From an uncultured Fidelibacterota bacterium (GTDB lineage: Bacteria; Marinisomatota; Marinisomatia; Marinisomatales; TCS55), in NCBI GenBank assembly GCA_913046805.1, contig CAJWTA010000006.1:1-26582 (forward strand): a DNA stretch of 26,582 nucleotides, given 5' to 3'. The first letter of the stretch is position 1, and each line of letters begins with the position of its first letter. Below the pieces are notes generated by a model, which saw nothing but the letters and a program-made list of their open reading frames with translations, was not told the DNA's origin and did no database searches. The position numbers and the translations under genes are program-made. Shown one piece after another: positions 7,356 through 15,990 of this stretch.

Positions 7356-7816
7356 TATCTTGGTACGAGAAATCTAGAATAGGGGCTTCTATAATATCTT
7401 GGATAGTTATTCATAGAAAACTTAATCAACATATTTTCTGAGGGTTTATAATCAATGCTCGTGTCGTAAAATATTTTGGCGCCATTGAGCCCATTTTGAG
7501 AGTATGGATTGATACCGCTCATTGGTGACATCAAACTAAACTGCGAAGAAAGTCTGATCTTATCATTGATAAGATAATTAATGTTCGTGTTAAATGATCC
7601 AACCGACATAGACTGATTTCCAAAGCTTGACATGGCCATACCGAAACTATTTGTGATTGAAAGCTTGCTCATATCGAAAATAGCAGAATTTCTAGCATGT
7701 GATACGCCATGGATATTTACCGGAACGGTTTGAATGGGGATGTCTGAGCGCAACTGTCCAGATGCAACAGTGATAAAGGTTAGTGTAAATATTGTAATGA
7801 TCTTTATTTTTAACAT
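7355..7816 (-). CDS. Small exported protein of unknown function
   Basis: Not recognised. From the ATG at 7816 the product is 153 aa with a clean signal peptide: Lys near the N-terminus, hydrophobic IITIFTLTFITV, and a probable cut after ASG before QLRSDIP. The mature part is rich in Ser, Asn, Met, Tyr and Phe, with alternating polar/hydrophobic stretches such as SFNTNINYLINDKIRLSSQF that suggest beta strands, perhaps part of an outer-membrane or cell-surface structure. It ends with a Tyr/Arg-rich tail (YPRYYRSPYSRFLVPR). An in-frame ATG at 7858 would add 14 residues and lies 7 nt after the mnmA stop; neither start has a good ribosome site. Its stop overlaps the GTG of the LytR_C gene. Confidence 0.7.
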   Translation of the reverse strand: MLKIKIITIFTLTFITVASGQLRSDIPIQTVPVNIHGVSHARNSAIFDMSKLSITNSFGMAMSSFGNQSMSVGSFNTNINYLINDKIRLSSQFSLMSPMSGINPYSQNGLNGAKIFYDTSIDYKPSENMLIKFSMNNYPRYYRSPYSRFLVPR

Positions 7817-7865
7817 GTATGCTACAAAATTACAACAAGAAATTAATTGTTTCACCATTTATCGA

Positions 7866-8945
7866 TTAGGATCTGTTATTTATGATGCCACCACCCAGGC
7901 ACATTTCACCATCATAGAATACGATGGATTGACCTGGTGTAACTGCAAATTGCGGTTGGGAAAATTGAATATCGCATGAAGCATCATCTAAAGCAACGAT
8001 CTTACATTTTTGATCTTTTTGTCTATATCTTATCTTAGCATGTAAATTCGTATTTTCTGAGGGCGCATAACCGCTAATCCAATGCAGAGATTCAGCGCTC
8101 AGATTTTTGTGGAATAGAGATGGATGGTCACTTCCTTGAGCTATAATAAGGGTATTATTTTCAAAGTCTTTTTCAGAAACATACCATGCCTCTTTATTAT
8201 TTCCATAGCCCCCACCAACACCTAACCCTTTTCTTTGTCCAATTGTATAATAAGATAAACCATCATGTTGTCCACAAACTTCACCATCAATAGATTTTAT
8301 TGTACCAGGATTACTGGGGATATATTTTTTTAAGAATTCTTTAAAAAATTTTTGTTCACCAATGAAGCATATCCCAGTACTGTCTTTTTTCCCATGATTT
8401 AATAGACCGTTATTCTTAGCGATTTTTCTAACTTCTTTTTTATTAATTTCACCAATGGGAAATAAGCTCTTTGATAGCATTTCTTGATTAAGAAGGTACA
8501 AGAAGTAGCTTTGATCCTTGTCACTATCAACCCCTTTTAAGAGTTTATAGGATTCATTTTCTTTTTTGATTCTTGCATAGTGACCTGTAGCAATTTTTAC
8601 TCCACCGATATCCTCGGCATAGTGTAAAAATGCTTTAAACTTTACCTCTTTGTTGCAAAGTACATCAGGATTTGGTGTTCTGCCTTTTGAATATTCATCA
8701 ATAAAATTTTTAAAAACATTTCTCCAGTACTCGTCAGAAAAATTTGTCGACCTTAAAGGAACGCCGATCGAGTTGCATGCAGATAGTGCGTCTTTATAAT
8801 CTTGTTCAGCGTCACATTGATCGCTTTCACCTTCCCAGTTTTTCATAAAAACACATTCTACATTATGCCCTTCTTGCTTTAACTTAAGTGCGGTAACCGA
8901 ACTGTCAACACCACCACTTATTCCAACAATTATTGGTTCATTCAT
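7866..8945 (-). CDS. mnmA: tRNA-uridine 2-sulfurtransferase MnmA
   Basis: Adds sulfur at C2 of wobble uridine U34 in tRNA-Lys, -Glu and -Gln, using ATP and a persulfide relay. The PP-loop SGGVDSS is at residues 10-16. The two catalytic cysteines are Cys97 (NPDVLCNKEVKF) and Cys193 (STGICFIGE), and GHYARI marks the tRNA-binding core. The 359-aa length is normal. I prefer the ATG at 8945, which gives the family-typical MNEPIIVGISGGVDSS; the GTG at 8957 would add four residues. It overlaps iscS by 8 nt, matching its dependence on a cysteine desulfurase for sulfur. Confidence 0.96.
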   Translation of the reverse strand: MNEPIIVGISGGVDSSVTALKLKQEGHNVECVFMKNWEGESDQCDAEQDYKDALSACNSIGVPLRSTNFSDEYWRNVFKNFIDEYSKGRTPNPDVLCNKEVKFKAFLHYAEDIGGVKIATGHYARIKKENESYKLLKGVDSDKDQSYFLYLLNQEMLSKSLFPIGEINKKEVRKIAKNNGLLNHGKKDSTGICFIGEQKFFKEFLKKYIPSNPGTIKSIDGEVCGQHDGLSYYTIGQRKGLGVGGGYGNNKEAWYVSEKDFENNTLIIAQGSDHPSLFHKNLSAESLHWISGYAPSENTNLHAKIRYRQKDQKCKIVALDDASCDIQFSQPQFAVTPGQSIVFYDGEMCLGGGIINNRS

Positions 8946-10053
8946 GTGACAATTCACTTATTGATTCAACTAAATAATCAACATCTTTAATAGTATTACT
9001 TGTACCAAAACTTACTCTTATAGTTGATCTATTTATGCTATCTTCTATCCCCATTTGCTCTAAAATTGGCGACAAACCTACCGTGCCTGACGAGCATGCT
9101 GAGCCGTTAGATATTTCGATACCTTTACGATCAAGTTTTGTTAGCATTATTTCATTCTTTATTCCAGGAAGGGCCAAGCTGCAAATACCTGGAGCATACG
9201 ATTGTTCATTTCCATGAAAAATAACGCTTGGACATTTCTCATAGATTTTTGATTTAAAATGTTTTTGAATTTTTTCTAAATGATCTATTCGATTATCTAG
9301 ATCATTGGTAACTAGCTGTGAAGCAATCCCTAAACCAGCGATACCAGACAAATTCTCAGTACCAGCCCTAACATTGCTTTCTTGTCCGCCGCCAATGACT
9401 AATGGCTTGATAGGCAGACCCTCTTTTTTATAGAGAAAACCAATCCCCTTGGGTCCATAAAACTTGTGAGCCGAGAAACTCATGTAGTCGACACCAAGAC
9501 TTTTGCATGAAACAGACATTTTACCTATTGATTGGACGCAGTCAGAATGGAACGGAATCCTGTGGTCATGAGCTATCTCAACCAATTCTTCAATTTTTTG
9601 AACTGTCCCAACTTCATTGTTCACATACATTATTGAAATAAGACCAGTATCTTTTTTTATTGCAGACCTTAGGTTTGTTGGGTCTATTAATCCAGTTGAG
9701 TCTACAGACAAAACATCATAGGTTAGACCAAAGACTTTTAACTCATCTAAGACTTTTAATACCGCAGGGTGCTCAATAGATGAGGTTATTACATGCTTTT
9801 TTTCCTGGTATAACAAAGACCATAAAACAATATTATTGGATTCTGTGCCGCTTCCTGTAAAGAAAATTTCAGACGGGCGGGCTTCAATCATATTAGCAGT
9901 TAGGATCCGTGCATTTTCAATAATTGACTTTGAAGATCTACCAGATGAATAAATACTTGAAGGATTTCCAAAGTCTTGTCTTGAAATGTGATCCATTTTT
10001 TCAGCAACATCGGGATGTATGGGCGTAGTTGCAGCATGATCGAAATAAAGCAT
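8938..10053 (-). CDS. iscS: Cysteine desulfurase (IscS/NifS family)
   Basis: PLP enzyme releasing sulfur from cysteine as a protein persulfide. The PLP lysine is Lys197 (SFSAHKFYGPKG), the stacking histidine is His95 (SSIEHPAV), and the catalytic cysteine is Cys320 in NGSACSSGTVGLSPIL. The 371-aa length and the start FDHAATTPIHPDV fit the NifS/IscS group. Overlap with mnmA suggests its main role is sulfur for tRNA thiolation, as with dedicated desulfurases next to mnmA elsewhere. No iscU or other Fe-S assembly gene is in the window, so a broader Fe-S role cannot be judged. It starts 21 nt after the phosphoesterase. Confidence 0.95.
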   Translation of the reverse strand: MLYFDHAATTPIHPDVAEKMDHISRQDFGNPSSIYSSGRSSKSIIENARILTANMIEARPSEIFFTGSGTESNNIVLWSLLYQEKKHVITSSIEHPAVLKVLDELKVFGLTYDVLSVDSTGLIDPTNLRSAIKKDTGLISIMYVNNEVGTVQKIEELVEIAHDHRIPFHSDCVQSIGKMSVSCKSLGVDYMSFSAHKFYGPKGIGFLYKKEGLPIKPLVIGGGQESNVRAGTENLSGIAGLGIASQLVTNDLDNRIDHLEKIQKHFKSKIYEKCPSVIFHGNEQSYAPGICSLALPGIKNEIMLTKLDRKGIEISNGSACSSGTVGLSPILEQMGIEDSINRSTIRVSFGTSNTIKDVDYLVESISELSHE

Positions 10054-10074
10054 TAATTTTACCTAGAAATAAAC

Positions 10075-10848
10075 TTAGATATCATTTCTAATGGCAGCAT
10101 AGCGTACAGTATTCTGTAGATTTTTATAAAAAGGAGGTTGCCGCTGCTCAAGCATATCAATGGTTGATTGTGAATCATATTCAAACCTTAAAACATCCCA
10201 CTGAAAAAAATCTCCTACGGTTAAAAAAGCAATAGATCCTCTTGAATCCTCGTCAAAAGGGAGTCCAGTGGCACCTTGACATAATATTTGTACATTTTCC
10301 TTTGACTCTTCACGTGGTATGTGTAGGTGGCCATGAACTATTATAAATTTATTGATATCTGAATTATCTTTTGATATTTCGTCACGCCACTTCAAAGCTT
10401 CATCCATAGTTGGAGGTATTTCATCTCTTTCGTACCAAGCATGACAAAATTCAACCAAAGTATTACCAACTATTTCTCTACTTGAAATAGCCATGCTATG
10501 ACAAAAATCAACTCCTTCTTTGCCTATTTGATTTGCGGTCCATTTTTCATTTTCAATGATTTCGCTAAGCACAGGATCATCTTTGGTCATACCCTCTAAA
10601 GACGGTTCAGGATCATTCCAAATTTCTTCCACCAAATATCTTTCGTGATTACCTTTAATTACAATTGATTTCTCATCAGACTTAAGTATGTCAAATATTG
10701 TTTTTGGATCTGGTCCAAGAGAGAAATAATCACCTAAAAAAATTGTTTTATCAACATCTTTGCGTTCGTTGATAATTTCTAGTGCTTTTTTAAGTGCTGC
10801 GGAATTTGAGTGAACATCCGTTATTAATGCATAGGTTTTTGTATTCAT
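10075..10848 (-). CDS. Calcineurin-like metallophosphoesterase
   Basis: A 257-aa phosphoesterase with the two-metal site in order: DVH (Asp11, His13), GDYFSLGPDP (Asp40), GNHERY, FCHA and the final GHLH. The compact form and GDYFSLGPDP motif resemble the YfcE/MJ0936-type phosphodiesterases and ApaH-like proteins; the substrate is unknown. The start is the ATG at 10848 (MNTKTYALITDVHSN), with a partial ribosome site (AGG). A reading frame back to 10959 would add 37 residues without family similarity and fill the divergent promoter region. It heads the run leading to iscS and mnmA and is divergent from the sugar kinase. Confidence 0.87.
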   Translation of the reverse strand: MNTKTYALITDVHSNSAALKKALEIINERKDVDKTIFLGDYFSLGPDPKTIFDILKSDEKSIVIKGNHERYLVEEIWNDPEPSLEGMTKDDPVLSEIIENEKWTANQIGKEGVDFCHSMAISSREIVGNTLVEFCHAWYERDEIPPTMDEALKWRDEISKDNSDINKFIIVHGHLHIPREESKENVQILCQGATGLPFDEDSRGSIAFLTVGDFFQWDVLRFEYDSQSTIDMLEQRQPPFYKNLQNTVRYAAIRNDI

Positions 10849-10959
10849 AGAACCTGAAAATACATAGTCTTTAAGAGTGTGGTCAAGTCGTCTGTAAAAT
10901 AAATTTTGACTTAATAATTCTTGTAGCGCGTTCAAGTTTATTAATAATATCATCCTCAA

Positions 10960-11856
10960 ATGTCGAACAATTCTATTTTAATTGTTGGCTCAATCGCCAT
11001 AGATACCGTTGAGACTCCTTTTGAAAAACAATCCAATGTTTTAGGGGGTTCTACAACCTATAGCCTGATTGCTTCAGGTAAGTCATTAGATATTTCAGTG
11101 GTGGGCATTGTCGGCGAGGATTTTCCAGCTGAAGCTCGAGCACTTTATAATTCGTACGCTAATGATCTAAGCGATTTAAAAACTGGAGATGGAAATACCT
11201 TCCGATGGGGTGGAAAATATCATGCAAATTGGGATGATCGAGATACTCTTTTCACAGAGTTAGGGGTGTTTATGGATTTTAATCCAGTTTTGAGCGAGTC
11301 GAATAAAAATAGATCACATATTTTGCTTGCGAATATTCACCCTGAATTACAATACTCTGTCATTTCTCAAAATCAAAATTCAGATGCAGTAATTGTGGTT
11401 GATACAATGAATCTGTGGATTGAAACTACATTACAGAGTCTTGAAAAAGTGCTTTTATCTTCAAATATATTGTTGATAAATGAGAGTGAATCTTTTCAGT
11501 TAACTAATGAAAATAATATTAAAAGTGCAGCTGAAATTTTATTGAAGATGGGTCCTGAAATAGTTGTGATAAAAAAAGGAAGTAAGGGTGCAGAGCTCTT
11601 TTCATTAAAGGAACATATAGAGGTTGGAGCTTATCCAGTTAAAAATGTAGTTGATCCTACTGGAGCAGGGGATGTATTTGCTGGCGCCTTTACAGCCTCA
11701 ATAGCTGGCAAAGAATCAAACGAAATTGCCCTACTACAAGCTTCGGCATCTGCATCAATAAGTATTGAATCATTTGGCGTTGAAAGACTTCAGAATGCAA
11801 CTGGCCAAGAAATAAATGATCGTGTCAATTTTTTAAGATCTACTCTAAAATCTTGA
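10960..11856 (+). CDS. PfkB-family carbohydrate/nucleoside kinase
   Basis: A 298-aa ribokinase-fold kinase. The N-terminal IVGSIAIDTVETP and GGSTTY (30-35) match the substrate-binding start, and the C-terminal signature VDPTGAGDVFAGAF (231-244) holds the catalytic base Asp238 and the anion hole. The substrate cannot be assigned from sequence; related families phosphorylate ribose, adenosine, fructose phosphates or other sugars. The middle, with HANWDDRDTLF, looks like the sugar-kinase group often found in FCB bacteria. No ribosome site precedes the ATG. It is divergent from the phosphoesterase, with 111 nt between their starts, and a TPR gene follows 57 nt downstream. Confidence 0.88.
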   Translation: MSNNSILIVGSIAIDTVETPFEKQSNVLGGSTTYSLIASGKSLDISVVGIVGEDFPAEARALYNSYANDLSDLKTGDGNTFRWGGKYHANWDDRDTLFTELGVFMDFNPVLSESNKNRSHILLANIHPELQYSVISQNQNSDAVIVVDTMNLWIETTLQSLEKVLLSSNILLINESESFQLTNENNIKSAAEILLKMGPEIVVIKKGSKGAELFSLKEHIEVGAYPVKNVVDPTGAGDVFAGAFTASIAGKESNEIALLQASASASISIESFGVERLQNATGQEINDRVNFLRSTLKS

Positions 11857-11882
11857 TACGGTAATAATCAGAACATAGATTA

Positions 11883-11888
11883 TATAAT
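11883..11888 (+). promoter_or_regulatory. Candidate -10 box for the TPR gene
   Basis: A perfect TATAAT lies 25 nt before the ATG at 11914, so transcription would start near 11895. No good -35 box lies 16-18 nt upstream. The TPR gene may thus have its own promoter in addition to reading from the kinase gene. Confidence 0.35.
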
Positions 11889-11913
11889 CAATTAATTAAA
11901 AATAAGAGACGTT

Positions 11914-12984
11914 ATGAAAATCAATATACTCATTTCAAAAATTACATTATTACTTATTCTAGTAAATTTTTGGGCTTGCAACTCTACTGTTGAGTACACA
12001 TCAGCAAAAATGGCAATTCAAGATGAAAATTGGAGTGAAGCAGAACAGTACTTGTTGGAAGCTCTTAAGGTGGAGCCAGAAAATGCAGAAGTTATGGTAC
12101 AAATAGGATACCATGTGCATGCAAGAAAAAAAGAGTGGAATAAAATGAATGAGATGTTTAATTCGGCTGTTTCTATAAACCCAGAAGGAAAAACGCTTGG
12201 AAGGCCCGTAAAAGAAATAACTCAAAATTATCGGGAAATGTATTGGGCTGAGAACTACAACAAAGCGGTAAGAAAATTTAACAGCTATAAAAAAAGTCAA
12301 GACAAATCAACACTTGAGAGTGCGATTGAAATCTTTAACGAGTCTGTTTCTATTGATCCATTAAAATCTCAAACGTACTCTATATTAGCTACATGTTACT
12401 ATGAAATGGGTGACCCAAATAAAGCAATAGAATCCGGAAAGTTAGGATATGAGAAAAATCCGGAAGACTTCCAAACAAATTTTACTCTCGGCCAAATATT
12501 ATCACTCATAGGTGATAAAAAAGAGGCCCTTTTTCATATTGAACAAGCTGTGAAATTGGATCCATCAAATACCGATGCCGTACGTCAACTTGCGACTCTC
12601 TACTATGACAATGGAGACAAGGAAAAGTCTGTTGAAACTTTCGAAGTTGCCATAAAACAGGAAGATGATAAAATAATAAAAGCAAACCTATATTTTAATC
12701 TTGGTGTATTGTATATGCAACTTGATCAGTTCGAGCAAGCAGAGGATAATTTCTTCTTCGCTTACGATTTAAATCCTGAAGATACGGAAGCGCTGAGTGG
12801 TATAGCTCAAACTTTTGAAAACGCTGAGAAGTGGAGAAGGGCATCTAAGTTTTATCGTGAGCTTATACAGTTAGATCCTGAAAATCCGGATCATTACAAA
12901 GGAATGGCTAGAGTTTTAATAAAGCAGGGCGATATGGATGGTGCTACAAAGTATTTCGAAAAAGCCAAAAAATTAGGCGGATAA
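11914..12984 (+). CDS. TPR-repeat lipoprotein-like protein
   Basis: A 356-aa protein with an N-terminal export signal (residues 1-21) ending in NFWAC at Cys22. This is a plausible but non-canonical lipobox, so a periplasm-facing lipoprotein is likely. The rest is tetratricopeptide repeats, visible as repeated WSEAEQYLLEALKVEPENAE-like units (from about 40, 150, 190, 225, 265 and 300 onward), ending with GDMDGATKYFEKAKKL. TPR arrays bind other proteins; no partner is evident. An AAGAG ribosome site precedes the ATG. It converges with the DUF58 gene with 10 nt between stops and no clear terminator. Confidence 0.85.
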   Translation: MKINILISKITLLLILVNFWACNSTVEYTSAKMAIQDENWSEAEQYLLEALKVEPENAEVMVQIGYHVHARKKEWNKMNEMFNSAVSINPEGKTLGRPVKEITQNYREMYWAENYNKAVRKFNSYKKSQDKSTLESAIEIFNESVSIDPLKSQTYSILATCYYEMGDPNKAIESGKLGYEKNPEDFQTNFTLGQILSLIGDKKEALFHIEQAVKLDPSNTDAVRQLATLYYDNGDKEKSVETFEVAIKQEDDKIIKANLYFNLGVLYMQLDQFEQAEDNFFFAYDLNPEDTEALSGIAQTFENAEKWRRASKFYRELIQLDPENPDHYKGMARVLIKQGDMDGATKYFEKAKKLGG

Positions 12985-12994
12985 ATAAAATCGT

Positions 12995-13888
12995 TTAATT
13001 TGATTTGTGCCTTTTTCGAATGTATTCGCTTAATGCTAAATCAAAACTCTGATCAGTAAAAATAGGAACATAATCAATTTTTTGATTACCGCACTCTTTT
13101 TTATATTTTTTTATAAATAATTTGATCTTATCCTGATATGAAGATTGGATATGCCAAGGATCGGTTGTAATTGTTTCACCTGTTTCCATATCGGTAAACC
13201 GTGTTCTTTCATTAAATGTGAAATTGAATTCTTGCTTATCTATTAAGTGAAAAACAATGACCTCTTGTTTATTGTGTCTAAAATGATTTAATCCTTTCAT
13301 GACATTTTTTGGATCATCAAGAAGATCTGATATAAGAATCACTAATCCACTCTTTTTTATTCGCTCAGCCATAGAGTCTAGAATCAATTTAATATTTGTA
13401 TTCTTTCCTGCTCTGCATTTATTCAGAGAACTGAATATAATATTTTTATGAGATTTTGAAGTTTTTGGAGGTATATATTTCCTGATAACATCATCAAATA
13501 AAATGAGTCCAACCGCATCTTTTTGATTTATCATTAGATGAGTTAATCCTGCAGTTAAAGACTCACCATATTTAAGTTTTGTGATATTTTTACTCTTGTA
13601 GTTCATGGATTTGCTCGTATCAAGCAAGATATAGCTACGAAGATTAGTTTCTTCTTCAAACCTTTTGACATAGTAGCGATCTGTTTTGCCATAAAGCTTC
13701 CAGTCGATGTGTTTTATTTCATCTCCTTGACCGTATGTTCTGTGTTCAGCAAATTCTACACTAAAACCATGATAAGGACTTTTGTGTTTGCCAACAAGGT
13801 ACCCTTCAACAACTAATTTTGCTCTTAACGCCATATTATCAATTTTAGATAACATGATTGGATCAAGATATTTTTTTGAATTATCCAT
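12995..13888 (-). CDS. DUF58 domain protein (MoxR-associated)
   Basis: A 297-aa DUF58 protein with the family signature FAEHRTYGQGDEIKHIDWKL (about 47-66) and a von Willebrand-A-like metal site DTSKSM (Asp90, Ser92, Ser94). There is no transmembrane segment, so it is likely cytosolic. DUF58 proteins commonly work beside MoxR AAA+ ATPases in chaperone-like or envelope-stress complexes; the exact role is unknown. I start at the ATG at 13888, which overlaps the moxR stop by 8 nt; a TTG at 13894 is possible but less likely. Unlike many MoxR loci, no batA/batB-type VWA membrane genes or TPR partner follow on this strand. Confidence 0.9.
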   Translation of the reverse strand: MDNSKKYLDPIMLSKIDNMALRAKLVVEGYLVGKHKSPYHGFSVEFAEHRTYGQGDEIKHIDWKLYGKTDRYYVKRFEEETNLRSYILLDTSKSMNYKSKNITKLKYGESLTAGLTHLMINQKDAVGLILFDDVIRKYIPPKTSKSHKNIIFSSLNKCRAGKNTNIKLILDSMAERIKKSGLVILISDLLDDPKNVMKGLNHFRHNKQEVIVFHLIDKQEFNFTFNERTRFTDMETGETITTDPWHIQSSYQDKIKLFIKKYKKECGNQKIDYVPIFTDQSFDLALSEYIRKRHKSN

Positions 13889-14861
13889 TAACAAGCTTCG
13901 AAAGTATTTCGTCTACAGATATACCTTCAGCATCAGCGCTATAACTTGGAATGACTCTGTGCCTAAGAACTGGATAAACCATTTTTTTAACGTCATCTAT
14001 GTTAACAGAGGGATTTCCATTTAGTATAGCATGGGCTTTGGCTCCTAAAATAAGAGACTGTGTAGCTCTGGGACCAGCTCCCCACTCAATATGGTCATTT
14101 ACAAATTTAGTTGCTTTTTTATTGGGACGAGTAGAAGTAACTAAATCAACAGCATATTCAACAACATTGTCTGCCACTGGGACCCTTAAGACCAAACTTT
14201 GAAAATCGAGTATTTCTTTTTTAGAGATGATTTTTTGTGGCCTAGAGTCAATTAGCGATGTAGTTTTTTTTATGATAGAAATTTCTTCTTCGCGATTTGG
14301 ATAATCAATTAAAAGATTGAACATAAATCTATCCAGCTGTGCTTCAGGTAGAGGGTATGTACCCTCTTGCTCAATAGGATTTTGAGTAGCAAGGACAAAA
14401 AACGGTTCCTCTAATTGATATGATTTGCCAGCAGTGGTGACTCTTCGTTCTTGCATAGCCTCCAGTAGAGCTGCTTGCGTTTTTGGAGGCGTTCTATTTA
14501 TTTCATCTGCCAGGATAATGTTTCCAAAAATTGGACCCTTAAAGAATCTAAATGATCTTTTTCCTGAAGACTTGGCCTCATCAATAACTTCTGTACCTGT
14601 AATATCGCTTGGCATCAAATCTGGAGTAAACTGTATTCGATTAAAGCTCAAATCAAGTAATTCTGACATGGATTTAATAATCAATGTCTTGGCAAGACCA
14701 GGCACACCTACAATTAATGTGTGGCCTTTGCATAGTAAAGCAATTAAAACATGATTCAAAACATCATGTTGTCCTATTACTGATTTCCCAATTTCATCGA
14801 AAAACCTTGATTTCATATCTCCTAGCTTTTCTAGAAGCTGTATATCTTTTTGATCTGACAT
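13881..14861 (-). CDS. MoxR-family AAA+ ATPase
   Basis: A 326-aa AAA+ ATPase of the MoxR group. Walker A is GVPGLAKT (52-59), Walker B is ILADEINR (116-123), and the sensor-1 region ATQNPIEQEGTYPLPEAQLDRF follows. MoxR proteins act as chaperones that assemble or remodel partner proteins, usually one containing a VWA domain, here the adjacent DUF58 product. A strong AGGTGA ribosome site lies just before the ATG. The gene is divergent from rlmN across 104 nt, so its promoter must lie in 14862-14965; I found no convincing pair on this strand. Confidence 0.93.
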   Translation of the reverse strand: MSDQKDIQLLEKLGDMKSRFFDEIGKSVIGQHDVLNHVLIALLCKGHTLIVGVPGLAKTLIIKSMSELLDLSFNRIQFTPDLMPSDITGTEVIDEAKSSGKRSFRFFKGPIFGNIILADEINRTPPKTQAALLEAMQERRVTTAGKSYQLEEPFFVLATQNPIEQEGTYPLPEAQLDRFMFNLLIDYPNREEEISIIKKTTSLIDSRPQKIISKKEILDFQSLVLRVPVADNVVEYAVDLVTSTRPNKKATKFVNDHIEWGAGPRATQSLILGAKAHAILNGNPSVNIDDVKKMVYPVLRHRVIPSYSADAEGISVDEILSKLVNG

Positions 14862-14929
14862 ATCTCACCTATTTTATATTTAAGGGGCATGAAATTACAT
14901 TTTCATTTTTTATGATGCAAAGAGATGTC

Positions 14930-14957
14930 TTGACTAGAATAAATTAAACTATAAAAT
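14930..14957 (+). promoter_or_regulatory. Candidate rlmN promoter
   Basis: TTGACT (14930-14935) and TAAAAT (14952-14957) are 16 nt apart, a good sigma-70-type match. Transcription would start at about 14964, only two bases before the rlmN ATG at 14966. No ribosome site is present, so the message may be leaderless or nearly so. Confidence 0.45.
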
Positions 14958-14965
14958 TATTAACC

Positions 14966-15988
14966 ATGAATAATAACGATAAATCGTTCCTTGATCTCAC
15001 TGAATTAGAAATTAGTAAAGCTATTGATAATTTAGGAGAACACCAATATCGCACAGATCAGTTGGATGACTGGATTTATAAAAAGCATGTTCGTAGTTGG
15101 GCGGATATGAATAATCTTCCGCTAAAATTTATAAACGAACTTGATTCTTTATTTAAATTACATCCGTTAACGGAAATTGGCTGTTCAGGAAAACCAAGCG
15201 ACCCTGCTCAAAAATTCCTTTTTGAGACTAGTAAAAAAAATAAAATAGAATCAGTCTTAATGTATCAGAAAAAAAGAACAACAATTTGTGTATCCAGTCA
15301 ATCGGGATGTGCTGTGGATTGTAAATTTTGTGCTACAGCATCAATGGGATTTAAGGAAAATCTAAGCCCCGGCGAAATAGTTGACCAGTTTTTGCATTTA
15401 TCAAGTAGGTCTCAATCAAGGGTTACAAATGTTGTATTTATGGGGATGGGCGAACCCTTTTTGAATTACAAAAATGTTTCTTTAGCTGCTGAAATTATTA
15501 ATAAAAAAATTAACCTAGGGGCACGAAAAATTACTATTTCAACCGCGGGTGTAGTTTCAAAAATATATAAAATGGCTGATGATAGATTGCCTTACAAGCT
15601 AGCCATAAGTTTAAATGCGCCAAACAATACGATACGAAAAAGAATTATGCCATTAACAAACAACAACCCTATTGAGGAATTGATAAAATCTGCGGATTAT
15701 TACTATAGTAAATTAAAAAGGTTTGTTACTTTTGAATATGTCCTATTGAATAATGTAAATGACTCAGAAAAATGCGCAATAGAGTTAATCGATCTATTAA
15801 AAAATATACCCTGTAAATTAAACTTGATACCATATAACGAAATTGGTGGAAAGTTTAGTCGTCCAAGTAATCAATCAATTGATACCTTTATTAATGTTTT
15901 AAAAAATGCGCCATTTACTATTACAGTTAGGTGGAGCAAAGGAACAAAGATTGATGCGGGTTGTGGGCAGTTAGCGGTAAAAAATTAA
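14966..15988 (+). CDS. rlmN: Dual-specificity 23S rRNA/tRNA adenine-C2 methyltransferase RlmN
   Basis: Radical SAM enzyme methylating C2 of A2503 in 23S rRNA and A37 in some tRNAs. The cluster cysteines C115, C119 and C122 form CAVDCKFC (CX3CX2C). Cys108 (TTICVSSQ) and Cys333 (DAGCGQL) match the two mechanistic cysteines, Cys118 and Cys355 in E. coli. FMGMGEPFLNY is the GGEP-like SAM motif. The 340-aa length is normal, with the N-terminal HhH-like RNA-binding domain at about 1-90. No ribosome site precedes the ATG. The nucleoside phosphorylase gene starts 2 nt after its stop. Confidence 0.96.
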   Translation: MNNNDKSFLDLTELEISKAIDNLGEHQYRTDQLDDWIYKKHVRSWADMNNLPLKFINELDSLFKLHPLTEIGCSGKPSDPAQKFLFETSKKNKIESVLMYQKKRTTICVSSQSGCAVDCKFCATASMGFKENLSPGEIVDQFLHLSSRSQSRVTNVVFMGMGEPFLNYKNVSLAAEIINKKINLGARKITISTAGVVSKIYKMADDRLPYKLAISLNAPNNTIRKRIMPLTNNNPIEELIKSADYYYSKLKRFVTFEYVLLNNVNDSEKCAIELIDLLKNIPCKLNLIPYNEIGGKFSRPSNQSIDTFINVLKNAPFTITVRWSKGTKIDAGCGQLAVKN

Positions 15989-15990
15989 AA

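Noticed and set aside
10849..10959. N-terminal extension of the phosphoesterase
   Set aside because: The added 37 residues lack similarity to the family and would occupy the divergent promoter region; ATG at 10848 has a better context.
12960..13015. Terminator between the TPR and DUF58 genes
   Set aside because: Only a 4-bp AGGC/GCCT pairing with a very large loop; not convincing.
14425..14754. Plus-strand 109-codon frame
   Set aside because: Shadow of the moxR coding strand; moxR has clear motifs and a strong ribosome site.
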